Assembly (NCBI GenBank): GCA_002751075.1 | Contig: NAOQ01000048.1 | Location: 94,874 to 105,843, forward strand | Length of the DNA: 10,970 nt | Direction of reading: 5' to 3' | Source: Ichthyophonus hoferi | Taxonomy: Eukaryota > Opisthokonta > Ichthyosporea > Ichthyophonida > Ichthyophonidae | Part shown: piece after piece, positions 1 through 7,123 of the stretch | Numbering within the stretch: the stretch's first letter is position 1 | Layout: every line of letters begins with the position of its first letter | Made by a program: the position numbers and the translations under genes | The notes under the pieces: generated by a model | The model's input: only the letters and a program-made list of their open reading frames with translations | Told to the model about the DNA's origin: nothing | Databases searched by the model: none

Positions 1-33
<33 letters not shown>
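1..33. repeat. TA dinucleotide microsatellite
   Basis: An uninterrupted alternating TA run of about 33 bases opens the window and probably continues to the left of it. It is a simple-sequence repeat with no coding content. Confidence 0.97.
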
Positions 34-35
<2 letters not shown>

Positions 36-190
36 ATTTATTTAACCGTAGTTACATGGAAGAGTGAAATATATATTATCATTGTGTATTATTATTTAGC
101 TGTGTGCCCCTTTCTTTAAAATGGAAATTTGTTGTTATAGACTACATGGCTAAGTTTGCAGCCTATATATTGATACTCACAAGAAAACCT

Positions 191-195
191 AAAAA
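191..195 (-). terminator. pol III terminator of tRNA-Trp
   Basis: On the minus strand a run of five T follows the mature tRNA 3' end after three bases, the usual pol III termination signal. A second shorter T run follows a few bases further on. Confidence 0.8.
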
Positions 196-209
196 CAATG
201 ACCCCGACG

Positions 210-220
210 TGATTTGAACA
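210..220 (-). promoter_or_regulatory. pol III B box of tRNA-Trp
   Basis: TGTTCAAATCA on the minus strand, in the T arm, contains GTTCAAATC, matching the B-box core GTTCRANYC. Spacing to the A box is normal for an intronless tRNA gene. Confidence 0.85.
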
Positions 221-252
221 CGCAGCCTTTCGATCTGGAGTCGAACGCGCTA

Positions 253-263
253 CCGTTGCGCCA
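253..263 (-). promoter_or_regulatory. pol III A box of tRNA-Trp
   Basis: TGGCGCAACGG on the minus strand (tRNA nucleotides 8-18) matches the A-box consensus TRGYNNANNNG, the internal pol III promoter element bound by TFIIIC. Confidence 0.85.
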
Positions 264-315
264 CGGAGTCCTGTCGGAAACTAAATTATACAATAGAAAA
301 TGTAGTAATAGGAAC

Positions 316-357
316 ATCATATACAGTCATATCATATACAGTCTTTCATTATACAGC
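316..357. repeat. 15-bp tandem repeat, about 2.7 copies
   Basis: The unit ATCATATACAGTCAT at 316-330 is followed by ATCATATACAGTCTT at 331-345 and a partial TCATTATACAGC at 346-357. It lies some 45 bp upstream of the 5' end of the tRNA-Trp gene. No function is implied. Confidence 0.8.
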
Positions 358-1038
358 AGCGTAGAATTATCCAATACGGTCAGGAATTTTTATGGAGTAC
401 GTACTTATGATTTTAGCTCTTATTTTAGAAAGATGATTTATAATCATAATTGTGGGATTTGATATGCAATTAAAAAGTTATGCTTTTAATAGACTTTGTT
501 TTCAATAAGACAGTTATTAAGTAGAGGTTAAACGCCTTTTTATAGTTTAATTGGTGATTAGAACCTCTATAAATGCTAATATTACCGTCTTAAATCTACA
601 TAAATGCGAAAGGAGTTATCACCTTAGATAACAGGAGATCTAGTTATTTTTTATAAAATTATTTGCAGCACTTCTTTGAGAAAAATGCTTTCATTCTTTA
701 GGATGAACGGAACTGGATATAAGCATTACTACATATATATCATTATTAAGAAGAATACCTTCATCACCCGTTATTATATATCCTAGTTGGATTAATGCAA
801 ACTATTCCTTTATACACAAAAAAAAAGGTGGTTTAAGTTGTCTCAGGCTCTTTCTGACAAGAAGAATATGCTTATCATATGCTAAAAAATGCGTATGTAA
901 TATCCGTTGTAAATTACTAATGCCATTGAGCAATTATAATCAACTGTAGAGATTATCTCACTAATACGTTAATAGACTACATTGGTACTAAATTCCTTGC
1001 CAAATGTAAATTATTTTAAGCAAATATGAATGCTACTA

Positions 1039-1054
1039 ACTATAGGCCTATAGT
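1039..1054. repeat. perfect 16-bp palindrome
   Basis: ACTATAGGCCTATAGT is its own reverse complement with no spacer. It stands alone in the spacer with no neighbouring gene. It could be a dimeric protein site or chance. Confidence 0.6.
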
Positions 1055-2326
1055 GGTAAAGCATCTTATTTATGATTTGAATCTAGCAACACCTCTTTGA
1101 TTATTAACAAGATATTTCAATAATGGAATAATATGTATATTCTACATTATTTTAACGTATAATTTTTTACATGATTGAGGTCTACTGCATTTCTAATGTT
1201 CCATCCCCGTTACTGTACCTTTAATGCAATGATATATACGATCTAGATTATCTCATTATGATACAAGTCAAATAATACACCAAAAGAGTTTAGTTAATTG
1301 TTTATTTTTCCCTTCTCCAATTGAAACAAAATGCCCTTTTTGTGTGACAACTTTTCATAATAAAAATATCTCATCTTCCTTATAGACCTTGGCATTATAA
1401 CAAAAACGAAAAATAAAATAAAATAATTTACGGTTGGAAACTTGTGGAAAAGGAATGTTAGATCTGAGAATGACGGCTAAGTACGTTTCATGAAGTTTTA
1501 TTATACCGAATACACTTTAATAGATTGGAAGACCACACGTTTTGGCTATACCTTCATGGGTCTAATATGTAATATGATAAATCAGGACAAATTAAAAAGG
1601 TACTTTTAATCATACCTCACCCACACGACTGCAAATATATGAGCATGTATGCAGCAGAATATTCGAAAAATATTTTTTTCATTTTAAAATGATATAATAA
1701 AATGATTTTTGTAAAACATTCACGCATTAACGCTTTGCCTATACGAGTTTCCCATAAGAAGAAACTTTGAGCCAAATTTCTACTAAGTCCCACAGGGATA
1801 TTTCATTGACTACTATCTATGATCTATGATACAAGATATAAATACTTTAGATCTTTATTGAAGAGCTGATGCCCATGATGTCGGACTTGCAAATACGCAT
1901 TTGTAAATGATATATGGACATTATTTATGAATCATCCTATTGCTTGTCCTTGACTTACCGAAATATTTTTGAACTTACTATTCTTGATTGACTCATTTGT
2001 TGACAACATATTTTCCCGCTTAGTCATTATCAGATATATAGCTACTATTATTGGTTTAATAGCAGTTTGACTTATTCAATCTAGTTTTTCTATTACGAAA
2101 TAGTGAATTATACTGGTTGCAAAAAACAGTCCTTAAGTATTGAGTTCATTATTATGCTAACAGATATTAAACTCCTCTCAAAGCTTAGTGACGTTCCTAA
2201 TTGGGGGGAGTCATGGGTTAAGTTTGTTTATGCGATCTAAAATGCGACATTTCTATCTAAAAAAACACCAATAGGGCAATCCAAGTTGAATTGTATTTAC
2301 GAATCATGCATATATAAATTAAACTC

Positions 2327-2434
2327 AGTAAACATAGAATATGTTTTAGATTATCACATTAAAGATTACTTACTCTAATTAATGCCATTCAATTCTGAAG
2401 GATATATAGGAATACTAGCAGCGCTAGTACTCTT
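2327..2434 (+). repeat. left inverted repeat of the 1.42-kb element
   Basis: Pairs with the reverse complement of 3638-3747. The best-preserved block is ATGCCATTCAATTCTGA, identical in both arms. The arm ends on the inner side with the hairpin at 2413-2429 and GTACTCTT. Outward of 2327 and inward of 2434 similarity fades. Confidence 0.8.
2413..2429. repeat. hairpin TACTAGC-AGC-GCTAGTA in left arm
   Basis: A perfect 7-bp stem with a 3-nt loop at the inner end of the left inverted repeat. The same 17 bp lies inverted at 3643-3659 in the right arm, with no change in the stem, although the arms differ elsewhere. Confidence 0.8.
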
Positions 2435-2573
2435 CATTTTATAAGATGCAAAATGGTTTTTGCCTAAAATAATGGCCTAATATATAAAGACTGCTTGCAT
2501 ATTAAGTCCTTTAATCAATTTCAAATCTACAAAAATACCTTGAATAAATTTTGTCGCCTTTTACTCCTTATAA

Positions 2574-2964
2574 GGAACACTTTATGTGTTTGAAGAAAGT
2601 CTAAAACAAAAATGCAACAATGAAACAATTAGCAACGGACTAGCTATTACTATTAAGAAACAATGTCTTTTGTCTCTCCCAGTTTATGGCCGGGATTTTC
2701 TACAACTATTCCATTCAGGGGGACTAGAATTAGGGTCTTTCAATCGACTTAATGATGAACCTATTGTTATCCTTGACAATATATATCCCCAGTAATTTAA
2801 GGAGCAAGTGAACACAGAGGGGCCCCACCAACCTAACGATATCACCTGATAAATCTGTTAAAATACATATTATTTCTGGAAAATGCCGTAATATGAAAGT
2901 GACAGAGCGTGTTCCTAGAAATAACACAATATCCATGACATTTTGTGTGTATACTGTAAAGTAA
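2574..2964 (+). pseudogene. coding-like relic of unknown family inside the TIR element
   Basis: Two adjacent stretches read as plausible protein on the plus strand: 2574-2795 (including SLPVYGRDFLQLF and DEPIVILDNIYPQ) and 2812-2964 (including GPTNLTISPDKSVKIHII). Their composition, with balanced hydrophobic and charged residues, is more protein-like than the surrounding AT-rich DNA. A possible splice acceptor, TCCTTATAAG, lies just before the first stretch. I do not recognise the family. It could be a remnant of a transposon protein or a captured host exon, or it could be chance. Confidence 0.3.
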
Positions 2965-3581
2965 TAGGATTCTTAAATTAGTAAGACATATTAATTTAGA
3001 CTATACAATAATACAATTTAATATATTGTTAAAAAACATTGGGGTTTTTTTATATTATAGTAACCATTCCCACATGCCTTCCAACATTGGTTTTCAGAAA
3101 TAAAATTAATTATCGCCTGTGTTTTGGGCAATGTAGTTGGAAGGTAAGTCAATGAAAATGTGTATGTACAGATGCACAGAAATAATTATCAAACAATTTT
3201 CTTTTTTTCTTAAAGCTGAGCTCTAGATTTAGATACAAGATTAAAATAATAATTAAATCAAAAATATATATATATTAAAGATATGAGTAAAATTCAAAAT
3301 ATCCTTTTTTAATTTTACTTCTACTCTATTTTCTTTTAATCTATCAACGTCTTTAACGCCTTGTTAGATGTCAGATAAAGTGAAATATCTGTTAAATAAG
3401 TGGAGTCAAACCCAGTGTTAGTGTTTTTGATGGTTACCATTAATTGATAATGATGCCCCATCAATATCACTAGAGCCGTGTAGAGATATAAAGTTTATGT
3501 TGTGTTTATGCATATTTCCTACTATCTTTTTTATGTATTTTCTTGACATAGTTTTTTTTGTGTAATGCTTTATTAAATAGA

Positions 3582-3599
3582 GACCAATGATTATTGGTC
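3582..3599. repeat. short inverted repeat GACCAAT-GATT-ATTGGTC
   Basis: A 7-bp stem with a 4-nt loop, about 40 bp inside the right inverted repeat of the 1.42-kb element. The stem contains the CCAAT sequence in both arms. No function can be assigned. Confidence 0.5.
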
Positions 3600-3637
3600 G
3601 CTATATGACAAAGTCGTGTATCGTGACTTACCCCGTA

Positions 3638-3747
3638 AAGAGTACTAGCGCTGCTAGTATGCCTAGATACCCCTCAGAATTGAATGGCATTAAGTAGAGT
3701 AAGTAATTCTTAGTGTGATCATCTAATATTTATCCTATGTTTAGACT
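3638..3747 (-). repeat. right inverted repeat of the 1.42-kb element
   Basis: The reverse-complement partner of 2327-2434, with about 88 % identity and one 2-bp length difference near the outer end. It carries the same inner hairpin, at 3643-3659. Confidence 0.8.
3643..3659. repeat. hairpin TACTAGC-GCT-GCTAGTA in right arm
   Basis: The counterpart of the hairpin at 2413-2429: a perfect 7-bp stem with a 3-nt loop at the inner end of the right inverted repeat. Confidence 0.8.
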
Positions 3748-4689
3748 ACGTGGGTGTTAGTCAATAGATAAGATATAATGTATTTGTATTTTTCCACCAT
3801 ATTTACTTTTGTTGTAAAAACTTTTGTATGATTGCTAGTGTTAAATCCAACTGCAAACCCTATTATTAAAAACCTCAAACCTATCTTTACAATTGACTTT
3901 GATCCTAAAAATTACTATTATGTTTTATCTCTAGACTGACTACCAATGTACCAGCCAGAAATATTCCTCTTTGACCATCTATAGGTGCCTTGCCAATATT
4001 CACTGCACCAATGATAGTAGGGATGTGCATGTGTTGTAAATGGAGATAAACTAATATCTACTCTTGTTCTGTTTTTTTTTGCTCTCCTGTTTCCAGTTTG
4101 GTTTTCCTTTCGTGCCTCTTCATACTCTCTTTCTTAGGGTAATTAATTATTTTTATTTTTATTTCTCTAATCAGGTTCCTGCCTATAGATTTGGTTTACT
4201 GATATTTCTCCCAGCTTTTTTTGTGTGTGTCTAGAGCCGTTTCTTTTATCCTTGCCGCACTTTGTTTATCGTGGGTATTAGCCATAACTTTAACCCCCGT
4301 ATGGCTGTATTCATTCTCGTAAATGGGACCGATTGTAAACATTCTTATTGGCTAATACAATTGTTTCCCTACTTGAATGGCTCTTTAGCTGATTACCTCA
4401 TTAACGTAGGAGCTTTGATACTTTGTATTAACAAATCGATTTTACCTGGTTTGAGAATGTTATACAATAATCTTTAGCTGATTGGTTCCGATCTATATCT
4501 GTTGACATATCGTAGTTTATTAATTGTACTACGTTTTTACTGGTAAGGATATTACCAATAAAGTTCTTATGCTAATAGCTAATAGAAGATTTTTGAATTG
4601 CTTGTGATTGCAATTTCGATCAAAAATCCTGGTATTACCTCCGTGTGTACGATATGCGATGCATGGCGGGCGGGAAGACTTTTTTTTTA
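3748..4689. other. gene-free stretch, partly T-rich
   Basis: No gene is recognised. Positions of about 4060-4260 are rich in T tracts on the plus strand. From about 4260 the sequence becomes richer in G and C than the spacer to the left and holds moderately long open stretches on both strands without family similarity. Because it directly follows the 3' end of the copia-type relic on the minus strand, part of 4262-4689 may be an eroded LTR or 3' flank of that element. I could not find a matching second copy that would prove it. Confidence 0.4.
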
Positions 4690-5015
4690 TTAAAGATTGT
4701 AGATTCTCATTGGTTTCTTGGCCTTCTTGTGGTTGGTAGGTGATACGGTCTTCGTTAAGCAATCAGCCGTCATTGTTTCTGTGGGACAGATGATTTCTAC
4801 CTCCCTTGTTTTCTACTCAGTCTCAGATGTATTAGTACCTTACCTTAATGTGTCTTGTGCCTCTGGAAACACACTTCTTCCCTTTAAGTTTTATTGCTTA
4901 CTAAGTGTCCGCGCAGAGCTTTACGCATTCTGTATGGATGCGCAAACAGCCAAAAGGGAAGTTATATACGGATCTGTTGACATAGCTATATTCGCTTTCT
5001 GTGAAATGATATTAC
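4690..5015 (-). mobile_element. Ty1/copia-type LTR retrotransposon fossil, RNase H end of pol
   Basis: The minus strand shows the characteristic blocks of a copia-type RNase H in the right order: ANIAMST near 5000, KLCAD and AIKL near 4910, RGTRHIKVRY near 4850, and EIICPTETMTADCLTK near 4780, followed by a short tail that ends pol at about 4690. The HI.VRYHF and PTE..AD.LTK signatures are hallmarks of Ty1/copia pol. The remnant is broken, with several disruptions. No reverse transcriptase, integrase or gag is seen at higher coordinates, where other repeats begin, so the element is severely truncated or rearranged. It is probably old. Confidence 0.8.
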
Positions 5016-5106
5016 TGGATCGCTTATCTACCGATATTACTAGCGAGCCAGACTCATATTGTGAAATGATAATACCGGGTCGTTTATCTTACTAATGAGC
5101 CAGACA
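5000..5106. repeat. 60-bp tandem duplication, two copies
   Basis: A unit starting TGTGAAATGATATTACTGG at 5000 recurs 60 bp later at 5060 as TGTGAAATGATAATACCGG, and both run to GAGCCAGAC. The second copy is about 8 bp shorter. It lies at the upstream edge of the copia-type RNase H relic and probably arose after that element decayed. Confidence 0.75.
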
Positions 5107-5500
5107 CGTTAATACGCGGTATCCTGGTTTGCATGGATATTGGGATACTTTTATCGTAGATATAAGTTAGATAGGGTTATGGGCACAGCATGCTTCCACT
5201 GCGCCAAGTTTAGTGTAACATTTTACCTATTCTTAGATACGTTGAGTTTCTGTTCTATGAAGTGATATATATATTTCTTTTTGTGGTTGAGTTTTCTCGT
5301 TAAGATACTTCACTCGTTGATACCACTACCACCCAATGGTGTTGCTCCTCTAGTGTTTATAAACAATGATAACTTTCTAGCCTTGGCGTTCCCACAGGCC
5401 CCCAGGACTGTCCCCATAATTCCAGGTTTGGAGTCAAAGGAGGGCACTTCTGCATTCTGTGTCTGAGAACGCTCAATTCTTGCCTTCGTTAGGGGTTCAG

Positions 5501-5527
5501 AGTTAGAATATATCCTTAGGGATAATG
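5501..5527 (+). repeat. 27-bp motif, copy 1
   Basis: Starts AGTTAGAATATATCC and ends TTAGGGATAATG. This copy forms the inner end of the left foldback arm. Confidence 0.85.
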
Positions 5528-5548
5528 TCTCTGCTACCAACACGTGAT

Positions 5549-5581
5549 CATTATCCCTAAGGATAAGGATATATTCTAACT
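5549..5581 (-). repeat. 27-bp motif, copy 2, inverted
   Basis: The reverse complement of the 27-bp motif, enlarged by a 6-bp tandem duplication of AGGATA. It forms the inner end of the right foldback arm, so that copies 1 and 2 face each other across the centre. Confidence 0.85.
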
Positions 5582-5781
5582 CTGAGGCAAAAATGGAACG
5601 TTCCCAAACGCGAAATGCCGAAGTGTCCTCCATTGACTCCAAAAAACTGGAATCATGAGGACAGTCCTGGGGGGACGCCAAGAGGAGGCTAGAAAGTTAT
5701 TAGTGTTCATAAACACCGGAGGAGCAATATCATTGGATGGCATGGTGAAGTTAGACGTAGTTAGGTGATGGTACACTTGAA

Positions 5782-5808
5782 AGTTAGAATATATCCTTAG
5801 GGATAATG
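5782..5808 (+). repeat. 27-bp motif, copy 3
   Basis: An exact match to copy 1 over all 27 bases, 30 bp beyond the right foldback arm. The next bases, ACCACGCG, resemble ATCACGTG, which continues copy 2, so the homologous unit is about 35 bp long. This copy may be the start of a longer LTR-like sequence. Confidence 0.85.
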
Positions 5809-6272
5809 ACCACGCGTCTCTTTCATTTCGTGATTCCTGCCTAATGCGATGGGAGGTGTTCGCCCGCCAACACATTGTGGTTATACAAGAGACTAGTGGT
5901 AGGAGAGAGCACAAGGCACATAGAGCGTAGGAGATAGAATTAAGTGAAAGATATATATAAATATAGGTTGATATATCTAGACGCCTCGCTCGCACCACCT
6001 TTCAGTCTAATCTTGCTTTAATAACTTCAAATAGTTACCTATGCACGTTTGAACGTTTTAAAGCTAGTATTTTGTTTCTATATCCTGCTTTCTGGTGGTT
6101 ATCACCAATATACTTTTAGTTTGGGCATTATAACACAAGGCAAACCACACAGCGACAATACATGGAATGACTGTCAACTGCCTATATAGGCCACATGTTG
6201 GTCATACTACAGGTGCTCTTTCTCTCTCTGAGGGTACATTAATAAAATTAGATCTTTTATTATTGTTTAACA
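5782..6272 (+). mobile_element. possible solo LTR (LTR retrotransposon fossil)
   Basis: The stretch begins with the 27-bp motif (GTTAGAATATATCC), which resembles typical Ty1/copia LTR starts, and could end at TGTTTAACA near 6264-6272, giving the outline GTTA...TAACA. Inside lie a TATA-like run at about 5951-5966 and an AATAAA at 6241-6246, the expected promoter and polyadenylation order for a plus-strand LTR of about 490 bp. No second copy in the window proves it, no clear primer-binding site follows, and no target duplication was found. The call rests on layout alone. Confidence 0.3.
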
Positions 6273-6656
6273 TGGCCGAGGATAGTTCACTCTATCTCTA
6301 AACCAGGAAGAAGAGGTATTAGGAAATTGATGCAAGTCAGGATTCCATTTGTTGAATGTACTACGCAATATGTTTTCTCTTCTTTTTACCTTCTCACAAA
6401 GGCATCATAACATTGCAATAATATGCATTTGTAATACTAAAAGAACTTAAAGTACTCAATGACATAAGATAGTAGTACACCATAACTGTAACCTTGGCTT
6501 AGCCCCTAGGCCAGAAAGTTGTAATGGTATGCTGTATTATTAACAATAGACCGACCTCATATACATACATGAAGGCCTTGATTCAAGGTTCGCAGATTTT
6601 GCATCTTATATGATAATTTCTAATATCTTCCTTTTTATCAACGACATGGTCATATA
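6273..6656. other. intergenic spacer downstream of the WDHD1-like gene
   Basis: No open reading frame, RNA gene or repeat is recognised. It separates the retroelement-derived block from the presumed 3' end of the minus-strand gene. Confidence 0.6.
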
Positions 6657-6671
6657 TTTTAATTTTTTATT
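6657..6671 (-). promoter_or_regulatory. candidate polyadenylation signal of the WDHD1-like gene
   Basis: On the minus strand AATAAA lies at 6666-6671 and ATTAAA at 6657-6662, about 330 nt after the stop codon at 7000-7002. These are the first canonical hexamers I see downstream. If used, the 3' UTR is roughly 330-360 nt. Confidence 0.45.
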
Positions 6672-6999
6672 CTTTAAAATAACCCAGAGTATAATTTTAT
6701 AAGATTCTATTTTTGTATTTATATTCATTTTATAAGGAAAGATGATTCTTGTAAATTGACGCGAAGAGAATAAAATTTTAAATTCTACGTAAAAAGATCG
6801 AAACCCTTCGGGAATTCTTTCTAAAATTCTGAACAACTAACACATCTTTGGAGATAGATCATTTCTAGTTATGTAGACAGGCAAGTAGGTACATCTGTGC
6901 ATGAGGTCCATGGTTCTTCCTTCCATTGTTCTTGCTTTATCATCTATATATTTTCCACACAACACATTTCCTATAGCCTGAAAACTGTCCAATACCATG

Positions 7000-7123
7000 T
7001 TACACGTTAGAATCTTCAATAACATCTTCGGTCTCCTCTCGGATTTCTTTGGCCTCAGTCTTATTGTAGGTGAAAGCAGAAAGACGAGCTAGAGTAGGGT
7101 CTTTGTTTGTGGGCATTGCATTT
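7000..7123 (-). CDS. WDHD1: WDHD1-like exon 8 of 8: C terminus
   Basis: The coding part is 124 bp including TAA at 7000-7002. Acceptor GTTACAG completes a Gly codon (GG|A) from exon 7. It encodes NAMPTNKDPTLARLSAFTYN and an acidic end DVIEDSNV. The exact phase match and a protein-like, non-AT-rich composition support it. I do not recognise the sequence; it does not look like an HMG box. Confidence 0.72.

Larger units (their letters stand above)
199..270 (-). tRNA. trnW-CCA: tRNA-Trp, anticodon CCA
   Basis: This 72-nt gene on the minus strand folds into a full cloverleaf without an intron. The acceptor stem is GACTCCG with CGGGGTC (one T-G wobble), the discriminator base is A, the D stem is GCGC/GCGC, the anticodon stem is TTCGA/TCGAA around the loop CTCCAGA (anticodon CCA at 236-238), and the T arm is GCGTG-TTCAAAT-CACGT. 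By memory the sequence is nearly identical to animal cytosolic tRNA-Trp. The usual anticodon stem there is TCTGA/TCAGA; here two neighbouring base pairs differ and both remain paired, which argues for a working gene. Its product would decode UGG in cytosolic translation. The internal promoter boxes and a T5 terminator are present. Confidence 0.95.
271..2326. other. gene-free AT-rich spacer
   Basis: About 2 kb without a convincing coding region on either strand: stops are frequent in all frames and I see no protein family signature or splice-site series. It contains a 15-bp tandem repeat at 316-357 and a 16-bp palindrome at 1039-1054. I see no transposon ends, no CpG-rich promoter and no RNA gene in it. 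Confidence 0.7.
2327..3747. mobile_element. probable non-autonomous DNA transposon with about 108-bp inverted repeats
   Basis: The segment of about 1.42 kb is bounded by two long inverted repeats (2327-2434 and 3638-3747) that align over roughly 106 positions with about 13 differences and one 2-bp gap. This layout is typical of terminal-inverted-repeat DNA transposons and their MITE-like derivatives. No transposase is recognised inside, and I could not find a convincing target-site duplication, so the exact ends are uncertain. The divergence between the arms suggests an old insertion. The alternative is two independent insertions of a roughly 110-bp repeat in opposite orientation. Confidence 0.6.
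5308..5752. repeat. foldback: two inverted arms of about 210 bp around a 21-bp centre
   Basis: The left arm (about 5308-5527) and right arm (about 5549-5752) are reverse complements at roughly four positions in five, with several small indels. Matching blocks include ATAACTTTCTAGCC, CCCAGGACTGTCC and TTGGAGTCAA. The 21-bp spacer is 5528-5548. Transcribed or single-stranded, this would form a hairpin of about 200 bp. The arms read as fairly open sequence and may derive from a coding part of a mobile element, but I cannot assign a family; a weak look-alike of an aspartic-protease loop (VFINTGGAIS) is not enough to decide. Confidence 0.8.

Noticed and set aside
214-462. 82-codon open frame on the plus strand
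   Set aside because: It begins inside the tRNA gene on the opposite strand and continues into AT-rich spacer with no family signature.
2413-2434. Helitron 3' end (hairpin followed by CTRR)
   Set aside because: The hairpin is real, but no CTRR end lies at the proper distance, and its presence in two inverted arms fits a TIR element better.
3090-3150. Small exon between GGTTTTCAG and GGTAAGTC
   Set aside because: Good-looking splice signals surround only about 45 bp with stops in the plausible frames, and no partner exons were found nearby.
4718-5095. 125-codon open frame on the plus strand
   Set aside because: It has no ATG start and lies antisense to clear copia-type RNase H motifs; it is a shadow of that relic.
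5549-5752. Retroviral-type protease from the peptide VFINTGGAIS in the foldback arm
   Set aside because: The catalytic DTG/DSG triad is not matched and no other protease blocks are seen; the resemblance is too weak to name a family.
4664-5870. GGCGGGCG at about 4665 and CGCCCGCC at about 5860 as transposon ends
   Set aside because: Only about 8 bases pair exactly and similarity does not extend on either side; it is probably chance.
6080-6115. tRNA-like or primer-binding-site-like GGTGGTTATCACC
   Set aside because: It resembles a tRNA-Val D arm, but there is no cloverleaf around it and the similarity is explained by a short palindrome (TGGTG-GTTAT-CACCA).
6837-7025. 62-codon open frame on the minus strand after the last WDHD1-like exon
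   Set aside because: It overlaps the end of the last coding exon in another frame and then runs through the presumed 3' UTR. Splicing phase supports the TAA at 7000-7002, and the peptide has no recognised similarity. An alternative C terminus by another acceptor remains possible but unsupported.
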